From contig JQAY01000001.1 of assembly GCA_001436895.1 (NCBI GenBank), positions 1 through 64,000 of the forward strand: DNA of 64,000 nt, read 5' to 3'. The DNA comes from Weissella confusa. GTDB taxonomy: Bacteria; Bacillota; Bacilli; Lactobacillales; Lactobacillaceae. Of this stretch, positions 25,893 through 34,368 are shown piece by piece. The stretch's first letter is position 1. Each line of letters begins with the position of its first letter. Position numbers and translations under genes: made by a program. Below the pieces are notes generated by a model. It searched no databases and was not told the DNA's origin. It saw only the letters and a program-made list of their open reading frames with translations.

Positions 25893-26798
25893 ATGACAGA
25901 ACAACTAGTATTACGGGCCTTGCAGGCGATATTAATCATTGCGTTAATCGGTATGGCGATTTTGTATACCGTATCAATGCGCCGAAACAAGATTAATCCA
26001 TTCCGTAAGTTTGTCCCGGGATTCCTGATTGGATTTATCACAGATTTTGGCGATACATTGGGTATCGGATCGTTTGCAACGACGACGGCTTTGTTCAAAG
26101 GAACGAAGTGGTTGGATGACGACCGTAAGCTACCAGGAACGATGAACGCAGCGCACGCCATTCCGGTATTCGTTGAGGCATTGTTCTTCCTGTCAGCAGT
26201 TAAAATTGAAGTCACAACTTTGGTGCCAATGACGCTAGCGGCCATCACCGGAGCTGCATTTGGAACACGTATCACGGCTAATTGGCCGGTACGTAAAATG
26301 CAGCGTGGGTTGTCGATTGGTTTGGCATTGGCAGCCATCGCGATGTTGATTAAGCTCATTGCAAACCCAGGTCATGCTGATTCAATGGCCGTTCACGGTT
26401 TGCACGGCTGGTTGTTAGTGCTAGGTTTGGTCGTGAACTTCACCTTGGGTGTGTTGATGACTATTGGGTTGGGTAACTATACGCCGGAGTTGATTTTCTT
26501 CTCATTGGTTGGGGTTAATCCATTGGTTGCTTTCCCAGTGATGATGATGGATGCGGCGATGATTATGATGACGTCGGCCATCGGCTTCGTACGCACGGGT
26601 CGTATTGAGTGGCGAGGCTTTACCGGAATTATCGTCGGTGGTGTGCTGGGTGTTATTGTTGCCGCAACGGTGGTGACCGGCATTAATATCACGGTGCTAA
26701 GCTACTTTATCGTAGCGTTGGCAGCGTACACAGCGTTCAATTTGTACCGCGATTCACGCAAGCCAGAACCGGCTGATATTATTAATACAGATAACTAA
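25893..26798 (+). CDS. TauE/SafE family membrane transporter
   Basis: 301 residues with about 8 membrane segments. FLIGFITDFGDTLGIGSFATTTALFKG is the first repeat signature of the TauE/SafE (sulfite exporter) family; a second glycine-rich copy is at GLVVNFTLGVLMTIGLGNYTPELIFF. Family members export sulfite, sulfonates or organic anions; the substrate here is not known. AGGAG precedes the ATG. It ends in a perfect terminator and is probably monocistronic. Confidence 0.85.
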   Translation: MTEQLVLRALQAILIIALIGMAILYTVSMRRNKINPFRKFVPGFLIGFITDFGDTLGIGSFATTTALFKGTKWLDDDRKLPGTMNAAHAIPVFVEALFFLSAVKIEVTTLVPMTLAAITGAAFGTRITANWPVRKMQRGLSIGLALAAIAMLIKLIANPGHADSMAVHGLHGWLLVLGLVVNFTLGVLMTIGLGNYTPELIFFSLVGVNPLVAFPVMMMDAAMIMMTSAIGFVRTGRIEWRGFTGIIVGGVLGVIVAATVVTGINITVLSYFIVALAAYTAFNLYRDSRKPEPADIINTDN

Positions 26799-26804
26799 TT
26801 CTTT

Positions 26805-26846
26805 AAGCAGTGTGTTGACGAAATATAATCAACACACTGCTTTTTA
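26805..26846 (+). terminator. Rho-independent terminator
   Basis: A perfect 12-bp stem GCAGTGTGTTGA/TCAACACACTGC followed by TTTTT. Confidence 0.9.
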
Positions 26847-26931
26847 AATATTAAAGATGCTTAGGGCAAATGAAAGGCATAAAATATAGAGAGTAGATGA
26901 CGGGGAATATGTAACCTGAAATGGGGATGAG

Positions 26932-28731
26932 ATGATAAAAATACTGAAACTTCTTTTAGCGGTGGTCATCGCGATGCTCGTTGGGACACAAGTGGCATCG
27001 GCTGATGACGACTATGAGATTAAACAAATGTATGAACACGTAACTGTTAATTCAGACGGTTCAGCTATGATTCGCTACGATTTGATTTACGATTTTGATG
27101 ATGACATGAACGGTGTTTACGTTAGTCAGGAAACGGATCAAGATGTTAAGTTGATTGGGTCGCCAACGGCAACGGTTAATGGTCAGTCGGTCGGCAGTTA
27201 TAGCGCGGGAAGCCGATACGGCCTGGAGCAAAAGCGTGATGGGGATGTCGCACAATTTCGGGTGCATTATCCTGTGAAGGCTGACCATACGTATCAAGTC
27301 ACGTGGACATACCAACTAGCGAACGTCGCTAAGCGTTATCAAGATGTTGGTGAAATTAATTGGAAAATCATCGGTGCGAATTGGCAAACGGATTTGCAGC
27401 ACACAAAAATTGTGATTCAGCTCCCGAAAATGACTTACCAAACCTTGCAGGCGTGGACGCATTCGAAGAGTGCAACAAAATTTGTGGTGGATAAACAAGC
27501 GGGGACGCTAACTTATGAAAAGGCACGGGTGAACCCTGATCAGCCGGTTGAAGTGCATACAATGTTTGACCAAGCAGCATTATCGACAGCAACCCAACGA
27601 ACGGGCAATCGACGAGCGGCTATTCTGGATCAAGAACGAGCCATTGCTGAACGAGCTGAAAAGACAGCAAAACGAGATAAAGCGATGCAAGGCTATGTCA
27701 CGTGGCTTGCTATTTTACCGTTTGGTTTATTGATTCGCCTAATTGCACTGTGGCGTCGTATCCGTGTGCAAAATAAGCATATTATTGAGACGCCACATAA
27801 TTATGAATTGCCATCTGATTTACCGCCAGCGGTTGTTGGTTGGCAGCTGCGTGATAGTGGCGCAGCAGTTTCAACGTTGTTTAGTGCCACTTTGATGGAT
27901 TTGTTAGCGAAGCGAGTTTTGATTGTTTCGGAAGAACCGACAAAGAAATGGCGTAAGACAAATTATCGGATTCAACTGGATCGCACGATAGCATTTAACG
28001 ATTTTGAAGAGACGTTATTAACGATTTTGTTTGGCGAACAAGTTGAGATTGGGAAGAGTATTCAAACGCAGACGATGCAAGACGGTGAGAGTGCTTTTGC
28101 AAAACGTTACACCGATAAAATTGATCGTTTCGAGGATCAAGTCCGACGAGCTGCCAAGCCAGTCAATTTGATTGACCATGATGCAGTGTCGCAATTAACG
28201 CAATGGCAAGTTTGGACTATTGTTGCCGCAGTGGCTGTCGTGGTAATTAACGGCGCCGTCTGGGTGATGAGTTCAGCGCACATTGCGGAATGGTTTATCG
28301 GGGTTAGTGTTGGTCTATCCGTTCTGATTGCCGTGGTGGCATTTGCGATGGCAGTGAAAATTAGACAAATATACACAGTTGAGGGATGGCCAATAGCGGA
28401 AGCCTGGTTTGGCTTTGGACGCATGTTGCGGGATGTTGGTCAATTCGAGGTGAAGCAAGTACCTGACGTGATGTTATGGGATCGTTACTTGGCTTACGCT
28501 GTTGTACTCGGTGTGGCCGACAAAGTTGCGGATGCCTTGCGTCAAGCCCAGCTCGAACCGGTAGATGATATGGCAAACTTTGTGCCAATCTATGTGGCCT
28601 ATACGATGTTCAACCCATCGAGTGTCTCGGCCTTCGGTGTTGCAAGTAGCGGGTCTGACACTGGTGGCAGTTGGGGTGCTGGCGGTTCATCGGGTGGATT
28701 CGGCGGTGGATCTGGTGGTGGCGCGTTCTAG
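26932..28731 (+). CDS. DUF2207 family membrane protein
   Basis: 599 residues. A signal peptide (residues 1-24, ending ASADDD) leads to an extracellular DUF2207 N-terminal domain (YEHVTVNSDGSAMIRYDLIYDF, SRYGLEQKRDG). A membrane helix at about 255-275 is followed by a cytoplasmic domain (LPSDLPPAVVGWQLRD), two further helices at about 425-480 and a glycine/serine-rich tail (GGSSGGFGGGSGGGAF) typical of the family. The function of DUF2207 proteins is unknown. GGGGATGAG before the ATG serves as the ribosome binding site. Codon use is less optimised than in housekeeping neighbours. Confidence 0.88.
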   Translation: MIKILKLLLAVVIAMLVGTQVASADDDYEIKQMYEHVTVNSDGSAMIRYDLIYDFDDDMNGVYVSQETDQDVKLIGSPTATVNGQSVGSYSAGSRYGLEQKRDGDVAQFRVHYPVKADHTYQVTWTYQLANVAKRYQDVGEINWKIIGANWQTDLQHTKIVIQLPKMTYQTLQAWTHSKSATKFVVDKQAGTLTYEKARVNPDQPVEVHTMFDQAALSTATQRTGNRRAAILDQERAIAERAEKTAKRDKAMQGYVTWLAILPFGLLIRLIALWRRIRVQNKHIIETPHNYELPSDLPPAVVGWQLRDSGAAVSTLFSATLMDLLAKRVLIVSEEPTKKWRKTNYRIQLDRTIAFNDFEETLLTILFGEQVEIGKSIQTQTMQDGESAFAKRYTDKIDRFEDQVRRAAKPVNLIDHDAVSQLTQWQVWTIVAAVAVVVINGAVWVMSSAHIAEWFIGVSVGLSVLIAVVAFAMAVKIRQIYTVEGWPIAEAWFGFGRMLRDVGQFEVKQVPDVMLWDRYLAYAVVLGVADKVADALRQAQLEPVDDMANFVPIYVAYTMFNPSSVSAFGVASSGSDTGGSWGAGGSSGGFGGGSGGGAF

Positions 28732-28760
28732 AATCGTACCTTTTTATCGGTATAATTTCG

Positions 28761-28769
28761 TGTTATACT
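28761..28769 (+). promoter_or_regulatory. tyrS promoter, extended -10
   Basis: TGTTATACT is an extended -10 element just upstream of the T-box leader. A second TATAAT at 28751 may also be used. Confidence 0.5.
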
Positions 28770-28775
28770 ACCAAT

Positions 28776-28998
28776 ATCGCATGAGCGGTTTCAGTAGATA
28801 ATTGGTGGACAGTCAGAGAGTTAGTGGTCGTTGTGAACTAACCAATTCCGAAGCTCGAATTACACCCGCATAAACCTCATGTGCGTCCCCCCAACGTTAC
28901 TGGGAAGATGAGTGGTCACGGCATACCGTGGCAAATTAGGTGGTACCGCGTTTAACAGCGCCCTAATCAGTGTTATAGCTGGTTGGGGCGCTTTTTTG
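28776..28998 (+). promoter_or_regulatory. T-box riboswitch of tyrS
   Basis: The leader has the T-box sequence AGGTGGTACCGCG at 28938-28950, the AGTA element of the specifier loop at 28793-28796 with its GAA partner at 28857-28859, and a TAC tyrosine codon at 28861-28863 as the likely specifier. It ends with a strong terminator (28957-28970 with 28979-28992, then T6). Uncharged tRNA-Tyr should favour the antiterminator and allow tyrS transcription. Confidence 0.9.
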
Positions 28999-29049
28999 TA
29001 CCCAACCAAAGAATCAATCAGATGTAATGATCTAAAGGAGACAGGATTC

Positions 29050-30309
29050 ATGGCAGAAGATATTTTGCAAGAACTTGAATGGCGTGGTGCCATCAACCAA
29101 ACTACTGACGAAGCTGGTTTGCGTGACCAAATGGCTAAGGAGCAAATTGGGGTATACGTTGGTATCGACCCAACTGGTGACTCAATGCACATCGGTCACT
29201 TGATTCCATTTATGATTTTGAAGCGATTCCAATTGGCTGGTCAAAAGCCAGTGATCGTTGTGGGTGGTGCCACTGGTTCAATCGGTGATCCATCAGGCAA
29301 GAAGTCAGAGCGTAAGCTGTTGTCACAAGAAGATGTGGCCGCTAACGTTGAAAAGATTCGCGCCCAAATGGTCAAGTTGTTTGGTGAAGATGGTTTCACA
29401 ATTGTTAACAACTTTGACTGGTTGGGAAAGTTGTCATTGCTAGACATGTTGCGTGAGTACGGTAAGTTGTTCTCAATCAACACGATGTTGGCTAAGGACG
29501 TCGTTGCATCACGTTTGGAAGCGGGAATCTCATTTACTGAGTTCACGTACCAAATCTTGCAATCAATCGACTTCCACGAGTTGTGGAAGCGCGAAAACGT
29601 GCGTTTGCAAGTTGGTGGATCAGACCAATGGGGAAACATCACGGGTGGTATCGATTTGATCCACAAGCTTGAAGGTGGTGAAGCACCAGCCTTTGGTTTG
29701 ACAGTACCTTTGTTGTTGAAGGCTGACGGTACGAAGTTTGGTAAGACTGAAGGGGGAGCTGTTTGGCTTGACCCTGAAAAGACGACGCCATTCGAATTCT
29801 ACCAATTCTGGTTGAACACGGCTGATTCAGACGTCGAGAAGATGTTGAAGTACTTCACGTTCTTGTCACAAGACGAAATTGCTGGCCTAGTTGCTGACTT
29901 GCAAGAAAACGCAGCTGCTCGTAACGCACAACGTCGTTTGGCTCAAGAAGTGACGACGTTCGTTCACGGTGCTGATGCTGTTAAGACGGCTGAGACGATG
30001 ACGAAGGTCTTGTTCGGAAACGCTGACGTGTCAGAATTGACGACTGATGAAGTCGCAATCTTGGCTGGAAACGTGCCAACGTTCGAAATCGACAACACTG
30101 AAATCGGCTTGTTGGACTTGGTTGTTGCAGCTGGCTTGGAAAAGTCAAAGACGGCCGCACGTAAGTCTGTTAAGGACGGGGCTATCCGTATCAACGGTGA
30201 GCAAATTACTGACGAAGAAGCGGTTATCAACCCAGCTGCAAAGTACGATGGTAAGTACGTCATCGTAAAGCGCGGTAAGAAGAAGTGGGCCGTTGCGGTT
30301 GTTCGCTAA
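29050..30309 (+). CDS. tyrS: Tyrosyl-tRNA synthetase
   Basis: 419 residues; charges tRNA-Tyr. The HIGH motif is at residues 47-50 (DSMHIGHLIPF), the KMSKS equivalent is KFGKT near residue 230, and a C-terminal S4 RNA-binding domain starts near 353 (LLDLVVAAGLEKSKTAARKSVKDGAIRING). The start at 29050 follows AAAGGAG; in-frame codons further upstream belong to the T-box leader. It is monocistronic between its leader and a terminator. Confidence 0.97.
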   Translation: MAEDILQELEWRGAINQTTDEAGLRDQMAKEQIGVYVGIDPTGDSMHIGHLIPFMILKRFQLAGQKPVIVVGGATGSIGDPSGKKSERKLLSQEDVAANVEKIRAQMVKLFGEDGFTIVNNFDWLGKLSLLDMLREYGKLFSINTMLAKDVVASRLEAGISFTEFTYQILQSIDFHELWKRENVRLQVGGSDQWGNITGGIDLIHKLEGGEAPAFGLTVPLLLKADGTKFGKTEGGAVWLDPEKTTPFEFYQFWLNTADSDVEKMLKYFTFLSQDEIAGLVADLQENAAARNAQRRLAQEVTTFVHGADAVKTAETMTKVLFGNADVSELTTDEVAILAGNVPTFEIDNTEIGLLDLVVAAGLEKSKTAARKSVKDGAIRINGEQITDEEAVINPAAKYDGKYVIVKRGKKKWAVAVVR

Positions 30310-30335
30310 TGAACTAACTACTATATAAATAAGTA

Positions 30336-30368
30336 AAGGGCACTGCATATTTTTGCAGTGCCCTTTTG
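30336..30368. terminator. Bidirectional terminator
   Basis: A perfect stem AAAGGGCACTGCA/TGCAGTGCCCTTT between the convergent tyrS and VanZ-RDD genes, with T and A runs on either side. Confidence 0.9.
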
Positions 30369-30369
30369 A

Positions 30370-31572
30370 TTATTGATGACGCTCGCTGCGCGTGGTTGGT
30401 TGCTCAGGAGCAACATCAGGCGTAGCGGGTGTTTGTGGTTGTTCTTGCATAATTGGTGCGTCAGCCATCGTCGTTTGCTTAACGATAGCCTCTGAACCAA
30501 CGCCACTAATCTTTTCATATAGTAGCTTGTGTTGCGGACGGAAGATTGTGATTAACCAATCTAGGACCAACACAACGGCTGGGGCCGCAAACAATAGAAT
30601 AAACGTGTATGTTCGGTTCAACAATTCAGCTGATACCGTTCCGGTAGAACCAATTAGTTGCAACCAGAATGGGAAGAAGTAAATCGTAAAGCCAACCATC
30701 ATAGCGTTTCGAAGGAAAATGCGCCAACGCTGTGATTTAGCCACGTCATAACGGGTACGGACGACTAATTGACCAGGTGTTGCGCCAATTAAGAATGGGA
30801 TAATACCCCAAACAATGAGGTATGACACAAGGTCAGTTGCTGTTTGATTTGGCACAATTTGATTCAGAATGAATCCGATAAATGATGCGATAACGAAATC
30901 CACCCCGAATGATAGTAGACGACGAACCAGCGTGACACGGTGGCCAAGGCTGCGTGCGCGTTCATCCATGCGATCGCGGGATGGGAAAATCAACCCAAGT
31001 AATGGAGCGAAAATCCAACCGATAACGCCACCCATGGTGTTCAAGATGAGGTCGTCAACGTCGAACAAGCGGTATGGGCGCCAGTAGATGTGATACAACG
31101 CGGTATATTGTGTCGTTTCGTAAAACGCCGTTAGCATCATCGTAAAAATTAACGTTGTGAAGAAACCACGCTTAAAGTAAAAGTGCAAATACATACCGAA
31201 TGGTACGGTTAGCAACACGTTAAAGGCTGCCTGCGTAAATGATGGGTCCAACAAGCCGGCCTTCAACCCGCCACCGTGGAAGTAGGGGTTGTCGTTAAAG
31301 AAGGTGCGGACAACTTGGAGCGGATCCAGGTTCATCGTCTGTGCATGAATCGCCTGCAAATGCTGCAAGGTTGCTTCCGTTGGTAACGGCAAAATGACCA
31401 TGAAATAGGCCGTTGTAAAGTAAAATACAAAACTAAACGTCATCACCGTGTGCCAAAAAGTCACGGATCCGAAGCGACGATATTGCAAAAATAAAAATGG
31501 TACGAATAAAACAATTAGTATGATTGGAAACGCAATAATTGCGTCTTTGATAGGTACGCCAAAGCCTCCCAC
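30370..31572 (-). CDS. VanZ-RDD fusion membrane protein
   Basis: 400 residues with about 8-9 membrane helices. The first half is a VanZ-like domain (LNVLLTVPFGMYLHFYFKRGFFTTLIFTMM, FDVDDLILNTMGGVIGW). From about residue 215 an RDD-type domain follows (RRLLSFGVDFVIASFIGFIL, GATPGQLVVRTRYDV). The last 45 residues are Pro/Gln/Thr-rich and cytoplasmic or extracellular. The start is GTG, preceded by GGAGG. VanZ-like proteins are linked to low-level glycopeptide resistance and envelope functions elsewhere; the role of this combination is unknown. Confidence 0.85.
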   Translation of the reverse strand: MGGFGVPIKDAIIAFPIILIVLFVPFLFLQYRRFGSVTFWHTVMTFSFVFYFTTAYFMVILPLPTEATLQHLQAIHAQTMNLDPLQVVRTFFNDNPYFHGGGLKAGLLDPSFTQAAFNVLLTVPFGMYLHFYFKRGFFTTLIFTMMLTAFYETTQYTALYHIYWRPYRLFDVDDLILNTMGGVIGWIFAPLLGLIFPSRDRMDERARSLGHRVTLVRRLLSFGVDFVIASFIGFILNQIVPNQTATDLVSYLIVWGIIPFLIGATPGQLVVRTRYDVAKSQRWRIFLRNAMMVGFTIYFFPFWLQLIGSTGTVSAELLNRTYTFILLFAAPAVVLVLDWLITIFRPQHKLLYEKISGVGSEAIVKQTTMADAPIMQEQPQTPATPDVAPEQPTTRSERHQ

Positions 31573-31650
31573 AACACTTTCCTCCGCTTTTCTGTCATAC
31601 TTAGAGTATACAGTCTAGACCACTAAATTTCACAAAGTTGGCATTTTCTG

Positions 31651-31678
31651 TTGCATTTACTTTTCGTAAGTGTAAAAT
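31651..31678 (+). promoter_or_regulatory. Promoter of the MDR oxidoreductase gene with an operator-like inverted repeat
   Basis: TTGCAT (31651-31656) and TAAAAT (31673-31678) are 16 bp apart. The spacer holds an imperfect inverted repeat TTACTT..AAGTGTAA (31657-31675), similar in style to HxlR/MarR-type operators before quinone oxidoreductase genes. The regulator is not in the immediate neighbourhood. Confidence 0.4.
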
Positions 31679-31742
31679 AAGTTGCATAAATATTGATAGA
31701 TTTTTATTTGAGATTTTTTGAAGCGAAAGAAGGACTTAGGAT

Positions 31743-32687
31743 ATGACTACGATGAAGGCCGTTGTATTTGACGAATTTGGAGACGTTGATGTCTTCCACG
31801 AAGCTGAAGTAGAAGTACCAGTTTTGACGAAGGGTAGCATCTTGATCAAGCAAGCTGCTATCGCAATGGACCCATACGATGTTAAGTTCCGTGCCGGTGC
31901 CTTTGGTGTGCCTGCTAAGGAAAACATGATCGGTGGATCAACGATTGCCGGTGTTGTTGAAGCAGTTGCCGCTGACGTAACTGAGTTCAAGGTTGGTGAG
32001 CGCGTTGTTGCTGTACCACACGAGCACGGATACGCAGAGTACGCTGTTGTTGATGCTGACACTGCTGGTCACTTGCCAGATTCAGTTTCATTTGAAGATG
32101 CAGCCGCTTTGGCCTTGGGTGGTCAAACTGGTTACCAAGCCGTTGTTGATGCATTGAACTTGCAAGAAGGTGAGTCAATCTTGATCCACGGTGGTGCCGG
32201 TGCTGTTGGTTACGCTGCTTTGCAAACTGCTTTGTACCGTGGCGCATCAAAGATCTACACGACGTCATTGCCTACTGACATCGACTACCTACACGAGTTG
32301 AACGCAGACATCGAGACGATCGACTTCACGACGCAAAAGTTTACTGACGTGATCCCAGAGTCATCAGTTGATACTGTTGTTGAAATCATCGGTGGTAACA
32401 ACGCTTTGGGTTCAATGCAAGTTTTGAAGGAAGGCGGACGCATTGTGTCTACTGTTCCTTTGGGTGACGACGTTAAGGCTGCTCGCGATGCCAAGAACAT
32501 CAAGGGTGACTACTACGTGATGCAATCAACGACTGAAGTTTTGACGAAGTTGATGGAGCACTTGGGAAACGGTGACTACAAGGTTGCTGTTGCCGAAGTA
32601 AAGCCATTTAACTTGGAAAACTTGAAGGAAGGTCACAAGATTGTTGAGTCACAAGCCGTTCGCGGTAAGGTTGTTTTGACTTTCTAA
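31743..32687 (+). CDS. Zinc-free MDR-family NADP-dependent oxidoreductase (quinone oxidoreductase-like)
   Basis: 314 residues of the medium-chain dehydrogenase superfamily. The N-terminal GroES-like domain (MKAVVFDEFGDVDVF...GGSTIAGVVEAVAADVTEFKVGERV) lacks zinc ligands, as in quinone oxidoreductases. The cofactor domain has the nucleotide-binding loop ILIHGGAGAVGYAALQTAL near residue 145. Very strong codon bias suggests high expression. It probably reduces quinones or activated alkenes in stress defence; the exact substrate is unknown. It is monocistronic, with a possible operator in its promoter and a strong terminator. Confidence 0.88.
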   Translation: MTTMKAVVFDEFGDVDVFHEAEVEVPVLTKGSILIKQAAIAMDPYDVKFRAGAFGVPAKENMIGGSTIAGVVEAVAADVTEFKVGERVVAVPHEHGYAEYAVVDADTAGHLPDSVSFEDAAALALGGQTGYQAVVDALNLQEGESILIHGGAGAVGYAALQTALYRGASKIYTTSLPTDIDYLHELNADIETIDFTTQKFTDVIPESSVDTVVEIIGGNNALGSMQVLKEGGRIVSTVPLGDDVKAARDAKNIKGDYYVMQSTTEVLTKLMEHLGNGDYKVAVAEVKPFNLENLKEGHKIVESQAVRGKVVLTF

Positions 32688-32716
32688 TTTGACCAACTAC
32701 AATTAAACGCACATCA

Positions 32717-32763
32717 GAAAATCCGCACGACCTTTTTCCACCGGTCGTGCGGATTTTAGTTTA
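32717..32763 (+). terminator. Rho-independent terminator
   Basis: A perfect 15-bp stem AAAATCCGCACGACC/GGTCGTGCGGATTTT. Confidence 0.9.
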
Positions 32764-32799
32764 TAGTGGTCATGAAATTAAACAAAAGAGGAAAATACA

Positions 32800-33549
32800 A
32801 TGTATAAGGAACCACTCGTGACGGTTGCTGTGTTGAGTCACAATCTTGAGGGATACATTGGCCACAGCCTAAAAACCGTAAATAAGCAAACTTATAAGAA
32901 CATGGATATTGTGATTTTGGATGATGCGTCATCAGATGACACGATTTCAGAAATTAACCACTGGGCAGCTCGCGATGACCGCATGCGTGTTATTAAGAAT
33001 AATAAGCGTAAGGGTGTCGCAGCTGTTCGTAATCAAGCACTCAACCAAATTCGCGGTAAGTACTTTATCTTTGTGGATGGTGATGACCAATTGGCACCAT
33101 CATTTGTCGAAACGCTGGTCGGTGCCTTGGAAGAAAATCCTGATATCAGCATCGCGAGTGTCGGCTTTAGCTGGGGCGCTAGTGGTGCGCCGAAGAAGGC
33201 TCACGAGGTTAAGTTCCGAAAGATTGATCGCGCTGGTATGTTTGAAGGCGTGACGCACCGTGGTCACGTCATTTCAGGGATGGTTTGGAACAAGATTTAT
33301 CGTTCAGCAGATTTGTTGGATAGTAAGGTCCGCTTCGATGAGACACTTGAATTGGCCGAAGACCACTTGTGGATTGCCCAAGTAGTTGCGTCAAAGGCAA
33401 TGTCAGAGTACTCGTTGTTTGCGACGGACGTTCTTTATAACAAGGTGTCTCGTTCAACGAGTATCATTCACACCGCATCACATGCTTTGCGTGAACGTGA
33501 GCGTGAAATTGATCAACAAATCGCCCGCATCGGTGATGACATCATTTAA
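32800..33549 (+). CDS. Glycosyltransferase family 2 protein
   Basis: 249 residues; inverting GT-A enzyme, probably acting at the cytoplasmic face of the membrane on a cell-envelope glycan. The N-terminal nucleotide-sugar fold is clear (VTVAVLSHNLEGYIGHSLKTVNKQTYKNMDIVILDDASSDDT), with the metal-binding DGD at residues 93-95 and later AEDHLW. AAGAGG precedes the ATG. There are no membrane helices. Donor and acceptor are unknown. It is a stand-alone gene, not part of an exopolysaccharide cluster. Confidence 0.88.
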   Translation: MYKEPLVTVAVLSHNLEGYIGHSLKTVNKQTYKNMDIVILDDASSDDTISEINHWAARDDRMRVIKNNKRKGVAAVRNQALNQIRGKYFIFVDGDDQLAPSFVETLVGALEENPDISIASVGFSWGASGAPKKAHEVKFRKIDRAGMFEGVTHRGHVISGMVWNKIYRSADLLDSKVRFDETLELAEDHLWIAQVVASKAMSEYSLFATDVLYNKVSRSTSIIHTASHALREREREIDQQIARIGDDII

Positions 33550-33552
33550 TGA

Positions 33553-33590
33553 GAAAACGCTGGCCACTTTTCATTGGTCAGCGTTTTTGT
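33553..33590 (+). terminator. Rho-independent terminator
   Basis: AAAACGCTGGCCA pairs with TGGTCAGCGTTTT (one G-T) and is followed by T residues. Confidence 0.85.
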
Positions 33591-33623
33591 TATGCTTCTC
33601 CTTAAAGAACGGGGGAAAGAAAC

Positions 33624-33962
33624 ATGCAATTTTATGAACCAACAGCAAATGATGATGCAACAATTGAATCAGTTATTAAGCAACCAGGGAAGCAAGTGAT
33701 GTTTTTGCAAGCGGACTGGTGTGGAGACTGCAAGGCAATCAAGCCGTTTGTACAACAATTCAAGGATGCCGTTACTGACGGTGGGGCAAACTGGGTTGAT
33801 GCCGATCGTGATGCTAATTTGGCAATCGCACAAGAACAAGGTTTGATGGGGATTCCAGCGTTTGTCTTGTTTGAAGATGGCCGACAAGTTGCCCACATTG
33901 GTAACGGGGAACGTTTGAATCCAAAGGACGTTCAAAATTGGATTAATGAATACGTTGGCTAA
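33624..33962 (+). CDS. Thioredoxin family protein
   Basis: 112 residues with a thioredoxin fold. The active site is WCGDC at residues 32-36 (canonical WCGPC with Pro to Asp), with the cis-proline loop GIPAFVLF near 77-84. This resembles the YtpP-like group of cytoplasmic thioredoxin-like proteins in Gram-positive bacteria. The Pro-to-Asp change should alter redox potential. GGGGGAAAG precedes the ATG. The next transcription unit (T-box) also concerns redox chemistry. Confidence 0.9.
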   Translation: MQFYEPTANDDATIESVIKQPGKQVMFLQADWCGDCKAIKPFVQQFKDAVTDGGANWVDADRDANLAIAQEQGLMGIPAFVLFEDGRQVAHIGNGERLNPKDVQNWINEYVG

Positions 33963-33987
33963 TATGAAAGAACTCTCATATTAGTTG

Positions 33988-34016
33988 TTGACATTCTAAT
34001 TTTTAGTGTGTATGAT
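33988..34016 (+). promoter_or_regulatory. Strong promoter of the second T-box unit
   Basis: TTGACA (33988-33993) and TATGAT (34011-34016) with the ideal 17-bp spacer. Transcription should start near 34023, just ahead of the T-box leader. Confidence 0.8.
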
Positions 34017-34022
34017 AAAGCA

Positions 34023-34312
34023 CATAAGTTAAGACATGAATTCGGTGATGAGAAGAGTAGTGTTACGGATGAACCCAGAAAGCGATTGGTTGATGTGAAA
34101 TCGTTTCGTTCAAGGCATGAAGATGAGCTCGGAGAAATGACGTCGGTGCAAGCTGATGTCACGGTAGGAACCGTTATCTTCCCTGGTTTATCCGCTTAAG
34201 TGCGGCGAACTGTAGAGGTGTATTTGGTGACAAGTACATAAATTAGGGTGGTAACACGATTAAAGTCGTCCCTAGCTAGAGATTATTCTGGCTAGGGGCG
34301 GCTTTTTCTTTT
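34023..34312 (+). promoter_or_regulatory. T-box riboswitch, probably methionine-type
   Basis: The leader has the T-box sequence AGGGTGGTAACACG (34244-34257), the specifier-loop element AGTAG (34056-34060) and a GAA-ATG-AC segment (34134-34141) whose ATG at 34137 is the best specifier candidate. It ends in a terminator (AGTCGTCCCTAGC with GCTAGGGGCGGCT, then T5). A Met specifier fits the downstream methionine sulfoxide reductase homologue. The specifier reading is by eye; AAT or GAC one or two bases away cannot be excluded. Confidence 0.82.
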
Positions 34313-34368
34313 AGGCACCGCATTCATGACGAAAATAGAGAGTATTTAATAAACGAGGTATATAGATT

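Noticed and set aside
28912-29049. Upstream extension of tyrS
   Set aside because: These codons are the T-box element and terminator; the ATG at 29050 has a strong ribosome binding site and the normal TyrRS start.
34008-34199. 63-codon ORF within the second T-box leader
   Set aside because: It lies wholly inside the riboswitch structure and has no ribosome binding site.
34327-34350. Seven-codon mini-ORF between the T-box and the fRMsr gene
   Set aside because: It has no ribosome binding site and there is no sign of attenuation there; chance is likely.
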